64,000 nucleotides of DNA from Comamonadaceae bacterium CD01. GTDB taxonomy: Bacteria > Pseudomonadota > Gammaproteobacteria > Burkholderiales > Burkholderiaceae_C. The notes below the pieces were generated by a model, which was not told where the DNA came from, searched no databases, and saw only the letters and a list, made by a program, of their open reading frames with translations. A program made the translations under genes and the position numbers. The stretch is taken from contig PGEI01000003.1 in the NCBI GenBank assembly GCA_002894305.1, positions 1 through 64,000 on the forward strand, in the 5' to 3' direction. Shown piece by piece: positions 17,990 through 27,081 of this stretch. Positions within the stretch are counted from its first letter, which is position 1. Each line of letters begins with the position of its first letter.

Positions 17990-18007
17990 TATTTTTGTTT
18001 GGTTATG
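17990..18007 (+). promoter_or_regulatory. AT-rich motif overlapping the cysB start (possible CysB autoregulatory site)
   Basis: The 18-base string tatttttgtttggttatg ends with the cysB start codon. It differs by one base from tatttttgtttgtttatg at 25210-25227 in the sbp promoter region. Both lie in short AT-rich patches in otherwise GC-rich DNA. A CysB-binding role is inferred from position only. Confidence 0.4.
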
Positions 18008-18946
18008 AACCTTCACCAATTCCGCTTTGTCCAGGAAGCCGCGCGGCGCAACCTCAATCTGACCGAAGCCGCCAAGGCGCTGCACACCTCGCAGCCGGGC
18101 GTCTCCAAGGCCATCATCGAGCTGGAAGACGAGCTGGGCATCGACATCTTCGCGCGCCACGGCAAGCGGCTCAAGCGCATCACCGAGCCGGGCCAGCATG
18201 TGCTGCGCAGCATCGAACTGATCATGCGCGAGGTAGGCAACCTGCGGCGCATCGGCGAGCAGTACAGCGCGCAGGACAGCGGCACGCTGTCGATCGCCAC
18301 CACGCACACCCAGGCGCGCTACGTGCTGCCGCCAGCGGTGGCGCGCCTGCGCGAGATCTACCCCAAGGTCAACATCAGCCTGCACCAGGCCACGCCGCAC
18401 GAGGTGGCGCGCATGGTGCTGGACGAGGCCGCCGAGATCGGCATGGCCACCGAGTCGCTGGCCGACTACCCCGACCTGGTGACGCTGCCCTGCTACGAGT
18501 GGCAGCACGTGCTGATCGTGCCGGCCGCGCACCCGCTGGCGGCCAAGGAGCGCGTGAGCCTGGACGACCTGGCGCACGAGGCCTTGATCACCTACCACCC
18601 CTCGTTCACCGGGCGCAGCAAGATCGACCAGGCGTTCGCAACGCGCAAGCTGCAACCCAACGTGGTGCTCGAAGCCATCGACTCGGACGTCATCAAGACC
18701 TATGTGCGCCTGGGCCTGGGCGTGGGCATCATTGCCGAGATGGCGATGCGCGAGGCGCCCGCAGGCGACCTGGTGATGCGCCCGTTGAGCCATTTGTTCG
18801 GCACCAACGTGGCGCGCGTGGCGCTCAAGCGCGGCGCCTACCTGCGCAACTTCGTCTACAAGTTTGCCGAGCTGATCAGCGACCGCCTGAACCGCGACCT
18901 GATCGACCGCGCAATGGACGGCCACGTCAACGACTACGAGCTGTAA
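18005..18946 (+). CDS. cysB: LysR-type regulator CysB (sulfur assimilation)
   Basis: A 313-residue LysR-family protein. The N-terminal winged helix-turn-helix has the CysB-type sequence NLHQFRFVQEAARRNLNLTE and LHTSQPGVSKAIIELE; the co-inducer domain carries IATTHTQARYVLP, which in CysB/Cbl contacts sulfate/acetylserine, and YHPSFTGRSKID. CysB activates sulfate uptake and reduction when O- or N-acetylserine is present. The regulated operon sbp-cysTWA lies 2-7 kb downstream in this window. ATG 18005 was chosen; TTG 17999 adds only two residues. Confidence 0.93.
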   Translation: MNLHQFRFVQEAARRNLNLTEAAKALHTSQPGVSKAIIELEDELGIDIFARHGKRLKRITEPGQHVLRSIELIMREVGNLRRIGEQYSAQDSGTLSIATTHTQARYVLPPAVARLREIYPKVNISLHQATPHEVARMVLDEAAEIGMATESLADYPDLVTLPCYEWQHVLIVPAAHPLAAKERVSLDDLAHEALITYHPSFTGRSKIDQAFATRKLQPNVVLEAIDSDVIKTYVRLGLGVGIIAEMAMREAPAGDLVMRPLSHLFGTNVARVALKRGAYLRNFVYKFAELISDRLNRDLIDRAMDGHVNDYEL

Positions 18947-18948
18947 AC

Positions 18949-20100
18949 ATGACCACCCCCGCCTTCCCCAGCCGCCTGCCCGACGTGGGCACCACCATCT
19001 TCACCGTCATGTCGGCGCTCGCCGCCGAGCACCAGGCCGTCAACCTGGGCCAGGGCTTTCCGGACTTCGCCTGCGCCCCGGCGCTGGTCGACGCGGTCAC
19101 CCAGGCCATGCGCGAGGGCCACAACCAGTACCCGCCGATGGCCGGCATTCCTGCACTGCGCCAGGCGGTGGCGGACAAGACGGCGGCGCTGTACGGGCGC
19201 AGCTATGACGCCGAGCACGAGATCACCATCACCGCCGGCGCGACCCAGGCCATCCTGACCGCGGTGCTGTGCTGCGTGCAGCCGGGCGACGAGGTCATCG
19301 TGCTCGATCCCTGCTACGACAGCTACGTGCCCAACATCGAGCTGGCCGGCGGTCGCGTAGTGCGCGTGCCGCTGACGCCCGGAACCTTCCGCCCCGACTT
19401 TGCGCGCATCGCCGCGGCCATCACGCCGCGCACACGCCTCATCATCGTCAACAGCCCGCACAACCCCAGCGCCACCGTCTGGAGCGACGCCGAGATGCGC
19501 CAGCTCGAGGCGCTGCTGGCGCCCACCGACGTGCTGCTCATCAGCGACGAGGTGTACGAGCACATGGTGTACGACGGCGCGCCGCATTGCAGCGCGGCGC
19601 GCTACCCGGGCCTGGCCGAGCGCGCCTTCATCGTCTCCAGCTTCGGCAAGACCTTTCACGTCACCGGCTGGAAGGTGGGCACGGTGGCCGCGCCCGCCGC
19701 CCTGACGGTGGAATTTCGCAAGGTGCACCAGTTCAACGTGTTCACCGTGAACACGCCGATGCAGCATGGCCTGGCGCGCTACCTGGCCGACCCCACGCCC
19801 TATCTGCAGCTGCCCGCGTTCTACCAGGCCAAGCGCGACCTGTTCCGCCAGGGGCTGGAAGGCTCGCGCCTGCGCCTGCTGCCCAGCCAGGGCAGCTATT
19901 TCCAGTGCGTGGACATCTCGGCCGTCAGCGACCTGGGCGAGGCCGACTTCTGCCAATGGCTGACCCGCGAGGTGGGCGTGGCCGCGATTCCACTGTCGGC
20001 CTTCTACGGCGACGGGTTCGACCAGCGCGTGGTCCGTTTTTGCTACGCCAAGAAGGACGAGACGCTGCGCGCGGCCATCGAGCGGCTGCGCAGGCTGTGA
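18949..20100 (+). CDS. PLP-dependent aminotransferase class I (methionine-aminotransferase-like)
   Basis: A 383-residue fold-type I aminotransferase. The PLP lysine is K234 in SSFGKTFHVTGWKVG; the phosphate/pyridine contacts are visible as ITAGATQAI, NSPHNPSATVW and SDEVYEHMVYD; the C-terminal Arg region is VVRFCYAKKDETL. The sequence resembles the YbdL/methionine aminotransferase group, using methionine and aromatic amino acids with 2-oxo acid acceptors, which suits its place behind cysB (two-base gap). Substrate assignment is by similarity of style only. Confidence 0.82.
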   Translation: MTTPAFPSRLPDVGTTIFTVMSALAAEHQAVNLGQGFPDFACAPALVDAVTQAMREGHNQYPPMAGIPALRQAVADKTAALYGRSYDAEHEITITAGATQAILTAVLCCVQPGDEVIVLDPCYDSYVPNIELAGGRVVRVPLTPGTFRPDFARIAAAITPRTRLIIVNSPHNPSATVWSDAEMRQLEALLAPTDVLLISDEVYEHMVYDGAPHCSAARYPGLAERAFIVSSFGKTFHVTGWKVGTVAAPAALTVEFRKVHQFNVFTVNTPMQHGLARYLADPTPYLQLPAFYQAKRDLFRQGLEGSRLRLLPSQGSYFQCVDISAVSDLGEADFCQWLTREVGVAAIPLSAFYGDGFDQRVVRFCYAKKDETLRAAIERLRRL

Positions 20101-20105
20101 GTGGC

Positions 20106-20459
20106 ATGACCGACACCGCGCCGCCGACGATCGCCTGGGACGACTTCACCCGCGTGCAGTTGCGCGTGGGCCGTGTGGTCTCGGCCGAGGTATTCGCCCA
20201 GGCGCGCAAACCCGCCTACATCCTGCACGTGGACTTCGGCCCGGAGCTGGGCGTGAAGAAATCGAGCGCGCAGATCACCGCGCTGTACCAGCCCGAAGAC
20301 CTGGTCGGACGGCTGGTGGTGGCCGTGGTCAACTTTGCGCCCAAGCAAATCGGACCCATCATGTCCGAATGCCTGGTGACCGGCTTTCACGACGCGCAAG
20401 GCGCCGTCGTGCTGTGCGTGCCCGACGGCGAAGTGCCGCTGGGCACCCGGCTGCTGTAG
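20106..20459 (+). CDS. csaA: CsaA-like tRNA-binding protein
   Basis: A 117-residue protein made of one tRNA-binding OB fold, as in CsaA, YgjH and the C-terminus of MetRS. The conserved features are FTRVQLRVGRVV, the KKSSAQITALY segment and VVNFAPKQIGPIMSECLVTG. CsaA homologues bind tRNA non-specifically or act as export-related chaperones. It begins five bases after the aminotransferase stop and is probably co-transcribed with it. Confidence 0.85.
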   Translation: MTDTAPPTIAWDDFTRVQLRVGRVVSAEVFAQARKPAYILHVDFGPELGVKKSSAQITALYQPEDLVGRLVVAVVNFAPKQIGPIMSECLVTGFHDAQGAVVLCVPDGEVPLGTRLL

Positions 20460-20464
20460 CTCTC

Positions 20465-20534
20465 ATACGGTTTTGTATTCAAGCGCAGAACAAGGCGAAC
20501 CAACGCAGTTATACGTTTGAAGGCGAAACCGTAT
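20465..20534. repeat. Imperfect palindrome between csaA and dsbB
   Basis: Arms 20465-20485 and 20514-20534 match at 17 of 21 positions when one is reverse-complemented (outermost atacggttt/aaaccgtat perfect). The element fills the space between two converging genes and abuts the dsbB stop. It may be a REP-like unit or a bidirectional terminator. Confidence 0.55.
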
Positions 20535-21037
20535 CAGGCGCGGCGCAGGCCGCGCACGAGCAACGCCACCAGCACCAGCGCGAACGCGACGAACCACAGG
20601 AACGACCAGTTGGCGATCGAGCCACCCAGAAAGGTCCAATCAATCGCCGAGCAGTCGCCCGAGCCGCGGAAGATCATCGGGATGGCGCGGCTGATCGGGT
20701 AGCGCTCGACCAGTCCGTAGAAGTCGCGCCCGCAGGTGACGATCTCGGGCGGAAACCACTGCAGCCAGCTTTGGCGCGCGGCGGTGAAGGCGCCCAGCCC
20801 GCACGCCGCGATGGCCAGCACGCTGGCACCCATCCACCACGCGCGCGACGGCCGCAGGCTGCCCAGCAGCGCCAGCACCGCCAGCAGCACCAGCGCATAG
20901 CGCTGCACGATGCACATCGGGCAGGGCTCAAGCCCCACCACATGCTGCAGGTACAGCGCAAAGCCCAGCATGGCGAAGCAGGCCAGGCTGATCAGCGCCA
21001 GCGTGCGCCGCGGCGCGTTCAAGATCCAGTTCAACAC
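20534..21037 (-). CDS. dsbB: Disulfide bond formation protein B
   Basis: A 167-residue inner-membrane protein with four predicted helices. The first cysteine pair is CPMC in VGLEPCPMCIVQRY and the second is C...C between VTCGRDFYG and GSGDCSAID, both periplasmic, as in DsbB. It reoxidises the periplasmic thiol oxidase DsbA and passes electrons to quinone. It has its own start at 21037 with a weak ribosome site and ends inside the palindrome shared with csaA. Confidence 0.92.
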   Translation of the reverse strand: MLNWILNAPRRTLALISLACFAMLGFALYLQHVVGLEPCPMCIVQRYALVLLAVLALLGSLRPSRAWWMGASVLAIAACGLGAFTAARQSWLQWFPPEIVTCGRDFYGLVERYPISRAIPMIFRGSGDCSAIDWTFLGGSIANWSFLWFVAFALVLVALLVRGLRRA

Positions 21038-21094
21038 AGAAAATCCTTGGCAGGGACCGGCTGCGGGCCCCTGGGGATGAAGGCTTCACCCGTG

Positions 21095-22249
21095 TCAGAT
21101 GCCCGCGCCGTAATCGAGAAAGACAGTGGCACGCCTGGGGGTCACGACCAGGGTCTCGCCCTCGCGCAGCTCCATGTCGTGGAACTGCTGCGCCGGGATC
21201 TGCGCCTCGATCAGCGTGCCAGCCTGCGTATTGTCCTCGTCTTTGTACGCGCTTTGCGCAATGAGTTCCAACCGCGCCATGCCGCCGACGACGATGGCAC
21301 GATCCAGCTGCGCGAGGATGCCCCGGCCGCCGCCGGCCGCCGCCTCGGCGCCCTGGGCGGCGGGCCGCGCCACGTCCAGCTCGTGCGGGCGCACATAGGC
21401 CAGCGCGTCCAGTACCTCGCCCTGCTGCGCCCCTTCGCCCGAAGTTGGCATTGCCAGCTGCGTGCCGGCCAGCGTGTGGCCGTCGTCCAGCACCATGCGT
21501 CCGTCCTGGGCGCGGCCCCGGAACAGGTTGACGTCACCGAGAAAGCCGTAGACGAAGGGGCTGGCCGGGTGGTTCCACACCTCCTGCGGCGTGCCCTGCT
21601 GCTCGATGCGGCCCTGGTTGATCACGACGACGCGGTCGGCCACCTCCATGGCCTCCTCCTGGTCGTGCGTCACGAAGATGCTGGTCACGTGCAGCTCGTC
21701 GTGCAGGCGGCGCAGCCAGCGGCGCAGGTCCTTGCGCACCTTGGCGTCCAGCGCGCCAAAGGGCTCGTCCAGCAGCAGCACCTGCGGCTCGACGGCCAGC
21801 GCCCGCGCGAGCGCAATGCGCTGGCGCTGGCCGCCCGACAGCTGCGAGGGAAAGCGGTCGGCCACCCAGTCCAGCTGCACCAGCGTGAGCAGCTCCATCA
21901 CGCGGGCGCGGATCTGCGCTTCACTCGGGCGCTCGCGCCGCGGCTTCATGCGCAGGCCGAACGCGACGTTCTCGAACACGCTCATGTGCTTGAACAGCGC
22001 GTAGTGCTGGAACACAAAGCCCACGCCGCGCTCGCGCACATGCACCGGCGTCTGGTCGCGCCCGCTGAAGTGGATGCTGCCGGCGTCCGGCTGCTCCAGT
22101 CCCGCAATGATGCGCAGCAGCGTGGTCTTGCCGCAGCCCGACGGCCCCAGCAACGCCACCAGCTCGCCCGAGGCGATGTCCAGGTTCACGTCCTTGAGCG
22201 CGTGAAAGCGCCCGAAGTGCTTGTCGATATGGCGAATTTCGATGCTCAT
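21095..22249 (-). CDS. cysA: Sulfate/thiosulfate ABC transporter ATP-binding protein
   Basis: A 384-residue ATPase. Walker A is GPSGCGKTT, the signature [16 protein letters not shown], Walker [13 protein letters not shown], and the H-loop VTHDQEEA. The C-terminal ~120 residues form the TOBE-like regulatory domain ([21 protein letters not shown]). It energises sulfate and thiosulfate uptake by CysTW. ATG 22249 ([13 protein letters not shown]) is the family start. Last gene of sbp-cysT-cysW-cysA. Confidence 0.94.
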   Translation of the reverse strand: MSIEIRHIDKHFGRFHALKDVNLDIASGELVALLGPSGCGKTTLLRIIAGLEQPDAGSIHFSGRDQTPVHVRERGVGFVFQHYALFKHMSVFENVAFGLRMKPRRERPSEAQIRARVMELLTLVQLDWVADRFPSQLSGGQRQRIALARALAVEPQVLLLDEPFGALDAKVRKDLRRWLRRLHDELHVTSIFVTHDQEEAMEVADRVVVINQGRIEQQGTPQEVWNHPASPFVYGFLGDVNLFRGRAQDGRMVLDDGHTLAGTQLAMPTSGEGAQQGEVLDALAYVRPHELDVARPAAQGAEAAAGGGRGILAQLDRAIVVGGMARLELIAQSAYKDEDNTQAGTLIEAQIPAQQFHDMELREGETLVVTPRRATVFLDYGAGI

Positions 22250-22286
22250 GCTCTTGAGCCTTTCAATGGGTATGCGTGGCCGCCAC

Positions 22287-23231
22287 TCAGGCAGCAGCCA
22301 CCCAGCGCGCGGCGCCGTTCTGGGGCGCTGCCGTGTCGGGCTGCGCCTGTGCATGGGGGTTTTCCGGCGGCAGGTCGACGGCCGCCAGCTGCTGCGCAGC
22401 CTTGAACTCGGCCACGGTCTTGATCGCCAGCGTTACCAGCGCCAGCAGCGCCAGCAGCGAGGCCGCAGCAAAGGCTGCCACCGACTGGTATTCGTTGTAG
22501 AGAATCTCCACGTGCAGCGGAATGGTGTTGGTCTGGCCGCGGATGTGGCCCGAGACCACCGACACCGCACCGAACTCGCCCATGGCCCGCGCATTGCACA
22601 GGATGACGCCGTACAGCAGCCCCCACTTGATGTTGGGCAGCGTGACGTGCCAGAAGGTCTGCCAGCCGCTGGCGCCCAGCACGGTGGCGGCCAATTCCTC
22701 GTCGTTGCCCTGGGCCTGCATCAGCGGGATCAGCTCGCGCGCGACGAAGGGGAAGGTGACGAACAGCGTTGCCAGCACGATGCCGGGCACCGCAAAAATC
22801 ACCTTCAGGTCGTGCGCGGCCAGCCAGGGGCCGAACCAGCCGTTGGCGCCAAAGACCAGCACGTACATCAGGCCGGCGACGACCGGCGAGATGGAGAACG
22901 GCAGGTCGATCAGCGTCACCAGCAGGGACTTGCCGCGGAACTCGAACTTGGCCACGCACCAGGCGGCGGCCACGCCGAACACCAGGTTCAGCGGCACGGC
23001 AATTGCCGCGGTGATGAGCGTCAGGCGGATGGCGGCCAGCGCGTCCGGATCGGCCAGGCCGGCCAGGTAGGCGGCCCAGCCCTGGCGCAGCGCCTCGGCG
23101 AACACTGCGGCCAGCGGCAGCACCAGGAACAGCAACACAAAGGTCAGCGCCAGCGCAATCAACAGCCAGCGCACCCAGCGCGGCTCGGTCGTGGCGCGCG
23201 CGCCCGGCGAAGAAGCGGCGGCGCGGCTCAT
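22287..23231 (-). CDS. cysW: Sulfate ABC transporter permease CysW
   Basis: A 314-residue inner-membrane permease with about six helices. The EAA loop, the contact to the ATPase, is visible as [20 protein letters not shown], and [18 protein letters not shown] is the CysW-specific stretch after it. The ATG overlaps the cysT stop by four bases. A poorly conserved C-terminal extension (~25 residues rich in Ala/Pro/Gln) follows the last helix. Confidence 0.93.
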   Translation of the reverse strand: MSRAAASSPGARATTEPRWVRWLLIALALTFVLLFLVLPLAAVFAEALRQGWAAYLAGLADPDALAAIRLTLITAAIAVPLNLVFGVAAAWCVAKFEFRGKSLLVTLIDLPFSISPVVAGLMYVLVFGANGWFGPWLAAHDLKVIFAVPGIVLATLFVTFPFVARELIPLMQAQGNDEELAATVLGASGWQTFWHVTLPNIKWGLLYGVILCNARAMGEFGAVSVVSGHIRGQTNTIPLHVEILYNEYQSVAAFAAASLLALLALVTLAIKTVAEFKAAQQLAAVDLPPENPHAQAQPDTAAPQNGAARWVAAA

Positions 23232-24100
23232 GCGGTCATCCCCGTGCGTTTGCGCTGCCAGGACTGCAGCGCGTTGATCACCAACAGCATGGCGAACGAG
23301 ATCACCAGCATCACGCAGGCCACCGCGGTGGCGCCGGCAATGTCGTACTGCTCCAGCTTGCCTATGATGATGAGAGGCACGATTTCCGAGACCATGGGCA
23401 CGTTGCCCGCGATGAAGATGACCGAGCCGTACTCACCCAAAGCACGCGCAAACGCCATCGCAAAACCGGTGAGCAGCGCCGGCGCAATGCCCGGCAGCAG
23501 CACGTGCACGAAGACCTGCAAGCGCGACGCGCCCAGGCTGGTGGCGGCCTCTTCCAGCTCGGCCTCGCTGTCCTGCAGCACCGGCTGCACCGTGCGCACG
23601 ACGAAGGGCAGGCTGATGAAGACCAGCGCCACGACAACGCCCGCCGGCTCGAACGCCAGCTTGATGCCCAGCGGCTCCAGGTACTGGCCCACCCAGCCGT
23701 TGCCCGCCAGCAGCGTGGTCAGGGCAATGCCGGCCACCGCCGTGGGCAGGGCAAAAGGCAGGTCGACCAGCGCGTCGACCAGCTTCCTGCCCGGAAAGTC
23801 ATAGCGCACCAGCACCCAGGCCAGCAGCAGGCCGACGACCAGGTTGATGCCCGCCGCCAGCAGAGACGCGCCAAACGTCAGCCGATAGGCCGCCAGCACG
23901 CGCGGTGCGCTCACCGCCTGCCAGAACTCCTGCCAGGTCAGGCTGGAGGACAGCGCCACCAGCGCGACCAGCGGCACCAGCACGACGACGCTGAGCATGA
24001 ACACCGTGTAGCCCAGCGTGAGCCCGAAACCGGGCAAGGCGCGCCGCCCCCGCGGGCGCGCGCCCACGGCACGGCCGCCGCCCCATGTCAAAGTACCCAT
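23228..24100 (-). CDS. cysT: Sulfate ABC transporter permease CysT
   Basis: A 290-residue inner-membrane permease, partner of CysW. It has the EAA-type loop [20 protein letters not shown] and [16 protein letters not shown], the CysT signature. Helices begin at ~25 after a basic N-terminus. The pair forms the sulfate/thiosulfate channel fed by Sbp and driven by CysA. Confidence 0.93.
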   Translation of the reverse strand: MGTLTWGGGRAVGARPRGRRALPGFGLTLGYTVFMLSVVVLVPLVALVALSSSLTWQEFWQAVSAPRVLAAYRLTFGASLLAAGINLVVGLLLAWVLVRYDFPGRKLVDALVDLPFALPTAVAGIALTTLLAGNGWVGQYLEPLGIKLAFEPAGVVVALVFISLPFVVRTVQPVLQDSEAELEEAATSLGASRLQVFVHVLLPGIAPALLTGFAMAFARALGEYGSVIFIAGNVPMVSEIVPLIIIGKLEQYDIAGATAVACVMLVISFAMLLVINALQSWQRKRTGMTA

Positions 24101-24142
24101 GGCAAAAAACCTGTAATCAAGCCGTATCAGCCGCGCGCGGCC

Positions 24143-25141
24143 TTATTGCGCCTGGTAGATCTGGTCGAACAAGCCGCCGTCGTTGAAGTGCACCTTCTGC
24201 GCCTCGCTCAGGCTGCCGAAGTACTTGGAGACCGCGAACTGCGTGATCGGCTTGAACTGGTCCTGGTGCTTCTTGAGGATGGCCTCGGAGCGCGGGCGCA
24301 CGGCGTGCTTGGCGGCAATCTCCTGCGCTTCGTCCGAGTACAGATAGTCCAAATAGGCCTTTGCCAGCTCGCCCGAGCCGCGCTTGGCGACCGTGCGCTC
24401 GACGACGGCCACCGGGTTCTCGGCGGTGATGCTCACCGACGGGTAGATCGCGTCGACCTTGCCCTTGCCGAATTCACGCTCGACCGACACCACCTCGGAC
24501 TCGAAGGTGATCAGCACGTCGCCCACGCCGCGCTGCAAAAAGGTGGCCGTCGCGTCGCGCCCGCCCTTGGCCAGCACCTGCACGTTCTTGAATACCTGGG
24601 TCACGAAGTCCCTGGCCTGGGTGTCGTCGCCGCCTTGCTCACGCACGCTGCCCCAGGCAGCCAGGTAGGCGTAGCGGCCGTTGCCGCCGGTCTTGGGGTT
24701 GACCACGACGACCTTCACATCCGGGCGCACCAGATCCTTCCAGTCCTGGATGTTCTTGGGGTTGCCATGGCGCACCAGGAACAGCATGGTCGACGCGGTG
24801 GGCGCCGCGTCGTGCGGGAACTTGCTGGCCCAGTCCTTGGCAACGACTCCCTTGTCGGCCAGGAACTGCACATCGGTCGTGGTGTTGAAGGTCACGACGT
24901 CGGCCTCCAGGCCGTCGTTGACCGCGCGCGCCTGGGCGCTGGAGCCGGCGTGCGACTGGTCGATCTTCACGTCCTTGCCGGTCGTCTTCTTGTAGTGGGC
25001 GACGAAGGCCTGGTTGTAGTCCTTGTAGAACTCGCGCGCCACGTCGTAGGAGACGTTGAGCAGCTTGTCCTGCGCCAGGACGGAGCCGGCCAGGGTGAGC
25101 GCAAAGGCGGCAACGGCGGTGGAGAGAAGGTGTTTTTTCAT
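24143..25141 (-). CDS. sbp: Sulfate-binding periplasmic protein
   Basis: A 332-residue periplasmic solute-binding protein with a clear signal peptide (MKKHLLSTAVAAFALTLAGS, cleaved after VLA). The mature start KLLNVSYDVAREFYKDYNQA and QSHAGSSAQARAV are the sulfate-binding signatures, with GGNGRYAYLAAWG later on. It delivers sulfate (possibly thiosulfate) to CysTW. ATG 25141 is preferred; an in-frame ATG at 25153 adds four residues. First gene of its operon, with an AT-rich upstream region. Confidence 0.93.
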   Translation of the reverse strand: MKKHLLSTAVAAFALTLAGSVLAQDKLLNVSYDVAREFYKDYNQAFVAHYKKTTGKDVKIDQSHAGSSAQARAVNDGLEADVVTFNTTTDVQFLADKGVVAKDWASKFPHDAAPTASTMLFLVRHGNPKNIQDWKDLVRPDVKVVVVNPKTGGNGRYAYLAAWGSVREQGGDDTQARDFVTQVFKNVQVLAKGGRDATATFLQRGVGDVLITFESEVVSVEREFGKGKVDAIYPSVSITAENPVAVVERTVAKRGSGELAKAYLDYLYSDEAQEIAAKHAVRPRSEAILKKHQDQFKPITQFAVSKYFGSLSEAQKVHFNDGGLFDQIYQAQ

Positions 25142-25189
25142 CACAGATCGCATGCAGTCAAAAGGAATGCAGCGATTGTGCGAAGCGCG

Positions 25190-25245
25190 CTTCAAAACTC
25201 AAACGACTGTATTTTTGTTTGTTTATGTTCGATTCGAATATGAAA
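25190..25245 (-). promoter_or_regulatory. AT-rich control region upstream of sbp
   Basis: This patch is markedly AT-richer than its surroundings. It contains tatttttgtttgtttatg (25210-25227, plus-strand reading), which is 17 of 18 identical to the sequence overlapping the cysB start. By position it is a candidate CysB-controlled promoter for sbp-cysTWA. Confidence 0.45.
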
Positions 25246-25259
25246 CCCTGGCCGCGCCA

Positions 25260-26180
25260 TCACCCAGCGGATGCAGCCAGGCTGTTGCGCCCGGGCATGG
25301 TCTCGCCCAGAAAGTCCAGAAAGGAGCGCACCGACGGCGCCAACCCGCGGCGCGTGGCGAACACCGCGTGCACGATGCCCTGGGGCGGCGACCACAGCGG
25401 CAACACGCGCAGCAGGCGACCGTCGGCCATCTCCTCGTGACACATGTAGTCGGGCAGCATGCCCACGCCGGTGCCCGCCAGCGCGGCAAACTTGAGCGTC
25501 AGCAGGTCGTCGACCACGTAACGCGGGCTGTGGCGCACCGTCTGCGGCGCGCCATGCGGGCCCACCAGCTCCCAACTGGCCTGGCCGTCCTGGCTGGAGG
25601 AGGCAATGCTGTCCATCTGCGCCAGCTCCTGCAGCGTGATGGGCGTGCCCTGGCGCTCCAGCAGCTGCGGGCTGGCCACCAGCACCTGGCGCGCAACGTC
25701 AAGCCGCTTGACGACCAGGCTGGCGCTGTCGTCCAACGAGCTGCGCACGCGCAGTGCAATGTCAACGCCCTCCTCGACGACGTTGACCGGGCGGTTGTTC
25801 ACCTCCATCTGCACGCGCACCTCGGGGCAACGCTGCAGATACAGCGGCATCAGCTCGCCCAGCACCGTCTGCGCCAGCGTGACCGGGCAGGTCACGCGCA
25901 GCAGCCCGCGGGGCTCTGACTGCACCTGCGTCACCGCGTCGTGGCCGGCCTGCGCCGCCTCGCGCACCGTCAGGCAGTGCTGCAGAAACAGCCGCCCGGC
26001 GTCGGTCAGCGACAGCTGGCGCGTGGTGCGCTGCAGCAGCCGTGCGCCCAGGCGCGACTCCAGCTCGGAGATGCGGCGCGACAACCGCGACTTCGGGATG
26101 CCCAGCGCGCGCCCGGCAGCGGCAAAGCCTCCGCGCTCGGCCACCTCGGCAAAGTAATACATGTCGTTGAGATCCTGCAT
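25260..26180 (-). CDS. LysR-family transcriptional regulator
   Basis: A 306-residue LysR regulator. The N-terminal helix-turn-helix reads DMYYFAEVAERGGFAAAGRA and LGIPKSRLSRRISELE, and the C-terminal domain is a normal periplasmic-binding-protein-like inducer fold. The group resembles regulators set divergently next to oxidoreductases. It is divergent from azoR across 135 bases, so control of azoR is the likeliest job; this is inferred from position. The inducer is unknown. Confidence 0.85.
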   Translation of the reverse strand: MQDLNDMYYFAEVAERGGFAAAGRALGIPKSRLSRRISELESRLGARLLQRTTRQLSLTDAGRLFLQHCLTVREAAQAGHDAVTQVQSEPRGLLRVTCPVTLAQTVLGELMPLYLQRCPEVRVQMEVNNRPVNVVEEGVDIALRVRSSLDDSASLVVKRLDVARQVLVASPQLLERQGTPITLQELAQMDSIASSSQDGQASWELVGPHGAPQTVRHSPRYVVDDLLTLKFAALAGTGVGMLPDYMCHEEMADGRLLRVLPLWSPPQGIVHAVFATRRGLAPSVRSFLDFLGETMPGRNSLAASAG

Positions 26181-26315
26181 GGCCGCATTATTGTCCTACC
26201 TGCAGAACAATCAATCACAATTTCACGTGCTTATCACCAATTCAAAGCCAATCGATAATTGCTGCATCGCAACATCCTCCCGCCCTTCGGGGCGTCTTGT
26301 TTTTCAGGAGCTTTC
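26181..26315. promoter_or_regulatory. Divergent lysR-azoR promoter with UUCG hairpin before azoR
   Basis: 135 bases between divergent genes, AT-richer in the middle, as expected for a LysR-controlled promoter. At 26281-26294 lies cgccc-ttcg-gggcg, a 5-bp stem with the very stable UUCG tetraloop, followed by a T-rich stretch (tcttgttttt) and then the azoR ribosome site caggag. It could act as an attenuator or protect the mRNA. Confidence 0.5.
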
Positions 26316-26966
26316 ATGAAACTGCTGCACATCGACTCGGCCATCACCGGCGAACAATCGGTCTCCCGTCAAATCACCCAGGCCATCGCCAACGCATGGC
26401 ACAAGACCCACCCGACGGGACAGGTCGAGCACCTGGATCTGGTGAAAGATGCGCCGGCGCACCTGACCATGGACGCCATGTCGCCGCGCACCGGCCAGAC
26501 CGATGGCTTCACCGAAGCGCAGCTGCGCGAGAACGCCCTGTCCGAGCAGCTGGTGTCGCAGTTCCTGGCCGCCGACGTCGTGGTGATCGGCGCGCCGCTG
26601 TACAACTTCAGCATCCCGACGCAGCTCAAGGCCTGGATCGACCGCATCGCCCAGCCGGGACGCACCTTCCGCTACACCGCCAACGGCCCCGAAGGCCTGG
26701 CCGGCGGCAAGACCGTGATCGTGGCGCTCAGCCGCGGCGGCATCTACTCGACCACCGAGGAGGGCCGCGCACGCGAGCACCAGGAAACCTATCTGCAGAC
26801 CATTCTGGGTTTCTTCGGCGTGACCGACGTGCGCATCGTGCGTATCGAAGGCACGGCTCTGGGCGCGCAGGAGCGCGAGCAGGCGATTGCCAAGGCGCTG
26901 GGCACGGTCGATCAACTCGTCAAGCCGCAGGCCGCCAACCAGGAGCAGATGGCCGAGGTCGCGTAA
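26316..26966 (+). CDS. azoR: FMN-dependent NADH-azoreductase
   Basis: A 216-residue flavodoxin-fold quinone/azo reductase of the AzoR/AcpD family. Features: [20 protein letters not shown] with the FMN phosphate-binding serines, and [20 protein letters not shown], which contacts flavin and quinone, with SRGGIYS later. It reduces quinones and azo bonds by two electrons from NADH, protecting against electrophile and thiol stress. ATG 26316 follows a good ribosome site (caggag). A strong terminator follows. Confidence 0.92.
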   Translation: MKLLHIDSAITGEQSVSRQITQAIANAWHKTHPTGQVEHLDLVKDAPAHLTMDAMSPRTGQTDGFTEAQLRENALSEQLVSQFLAADVVVIGAPLYNFSIPTQLKAWIDRIAQPGRTFRYTANGPEGLAGGKTVIVALSRGGIYSTTEEGRAREHQETYLQTILGFFGVTDVRIVRIEGTALGAQEREQAIAKALGTVDQLVKPQAANQEQMAEVA

Positions 26967-26990
26967 AAATCATTGGCCTTACCCGCCAGC

Positions 26991-27016
26991 AAGCCAGCCC
27001 GCCGGGCTGGCTTTTT
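26991..27016 (+). terminator. Intrinsic terminator of azoR
   Basis: Stem aagccagccc/gggctggctt (10 bp, 3-base loop gcc) followed by a run of T, 24 bases after the azoR stop. Confidence 0.85.
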
Positions 27017-27081
27017 CATGGGCGCGGCAGCGCAAAGACCGCAGGACGGCACGGCCCATGCCGCGTGCTTACCATCAGCCT

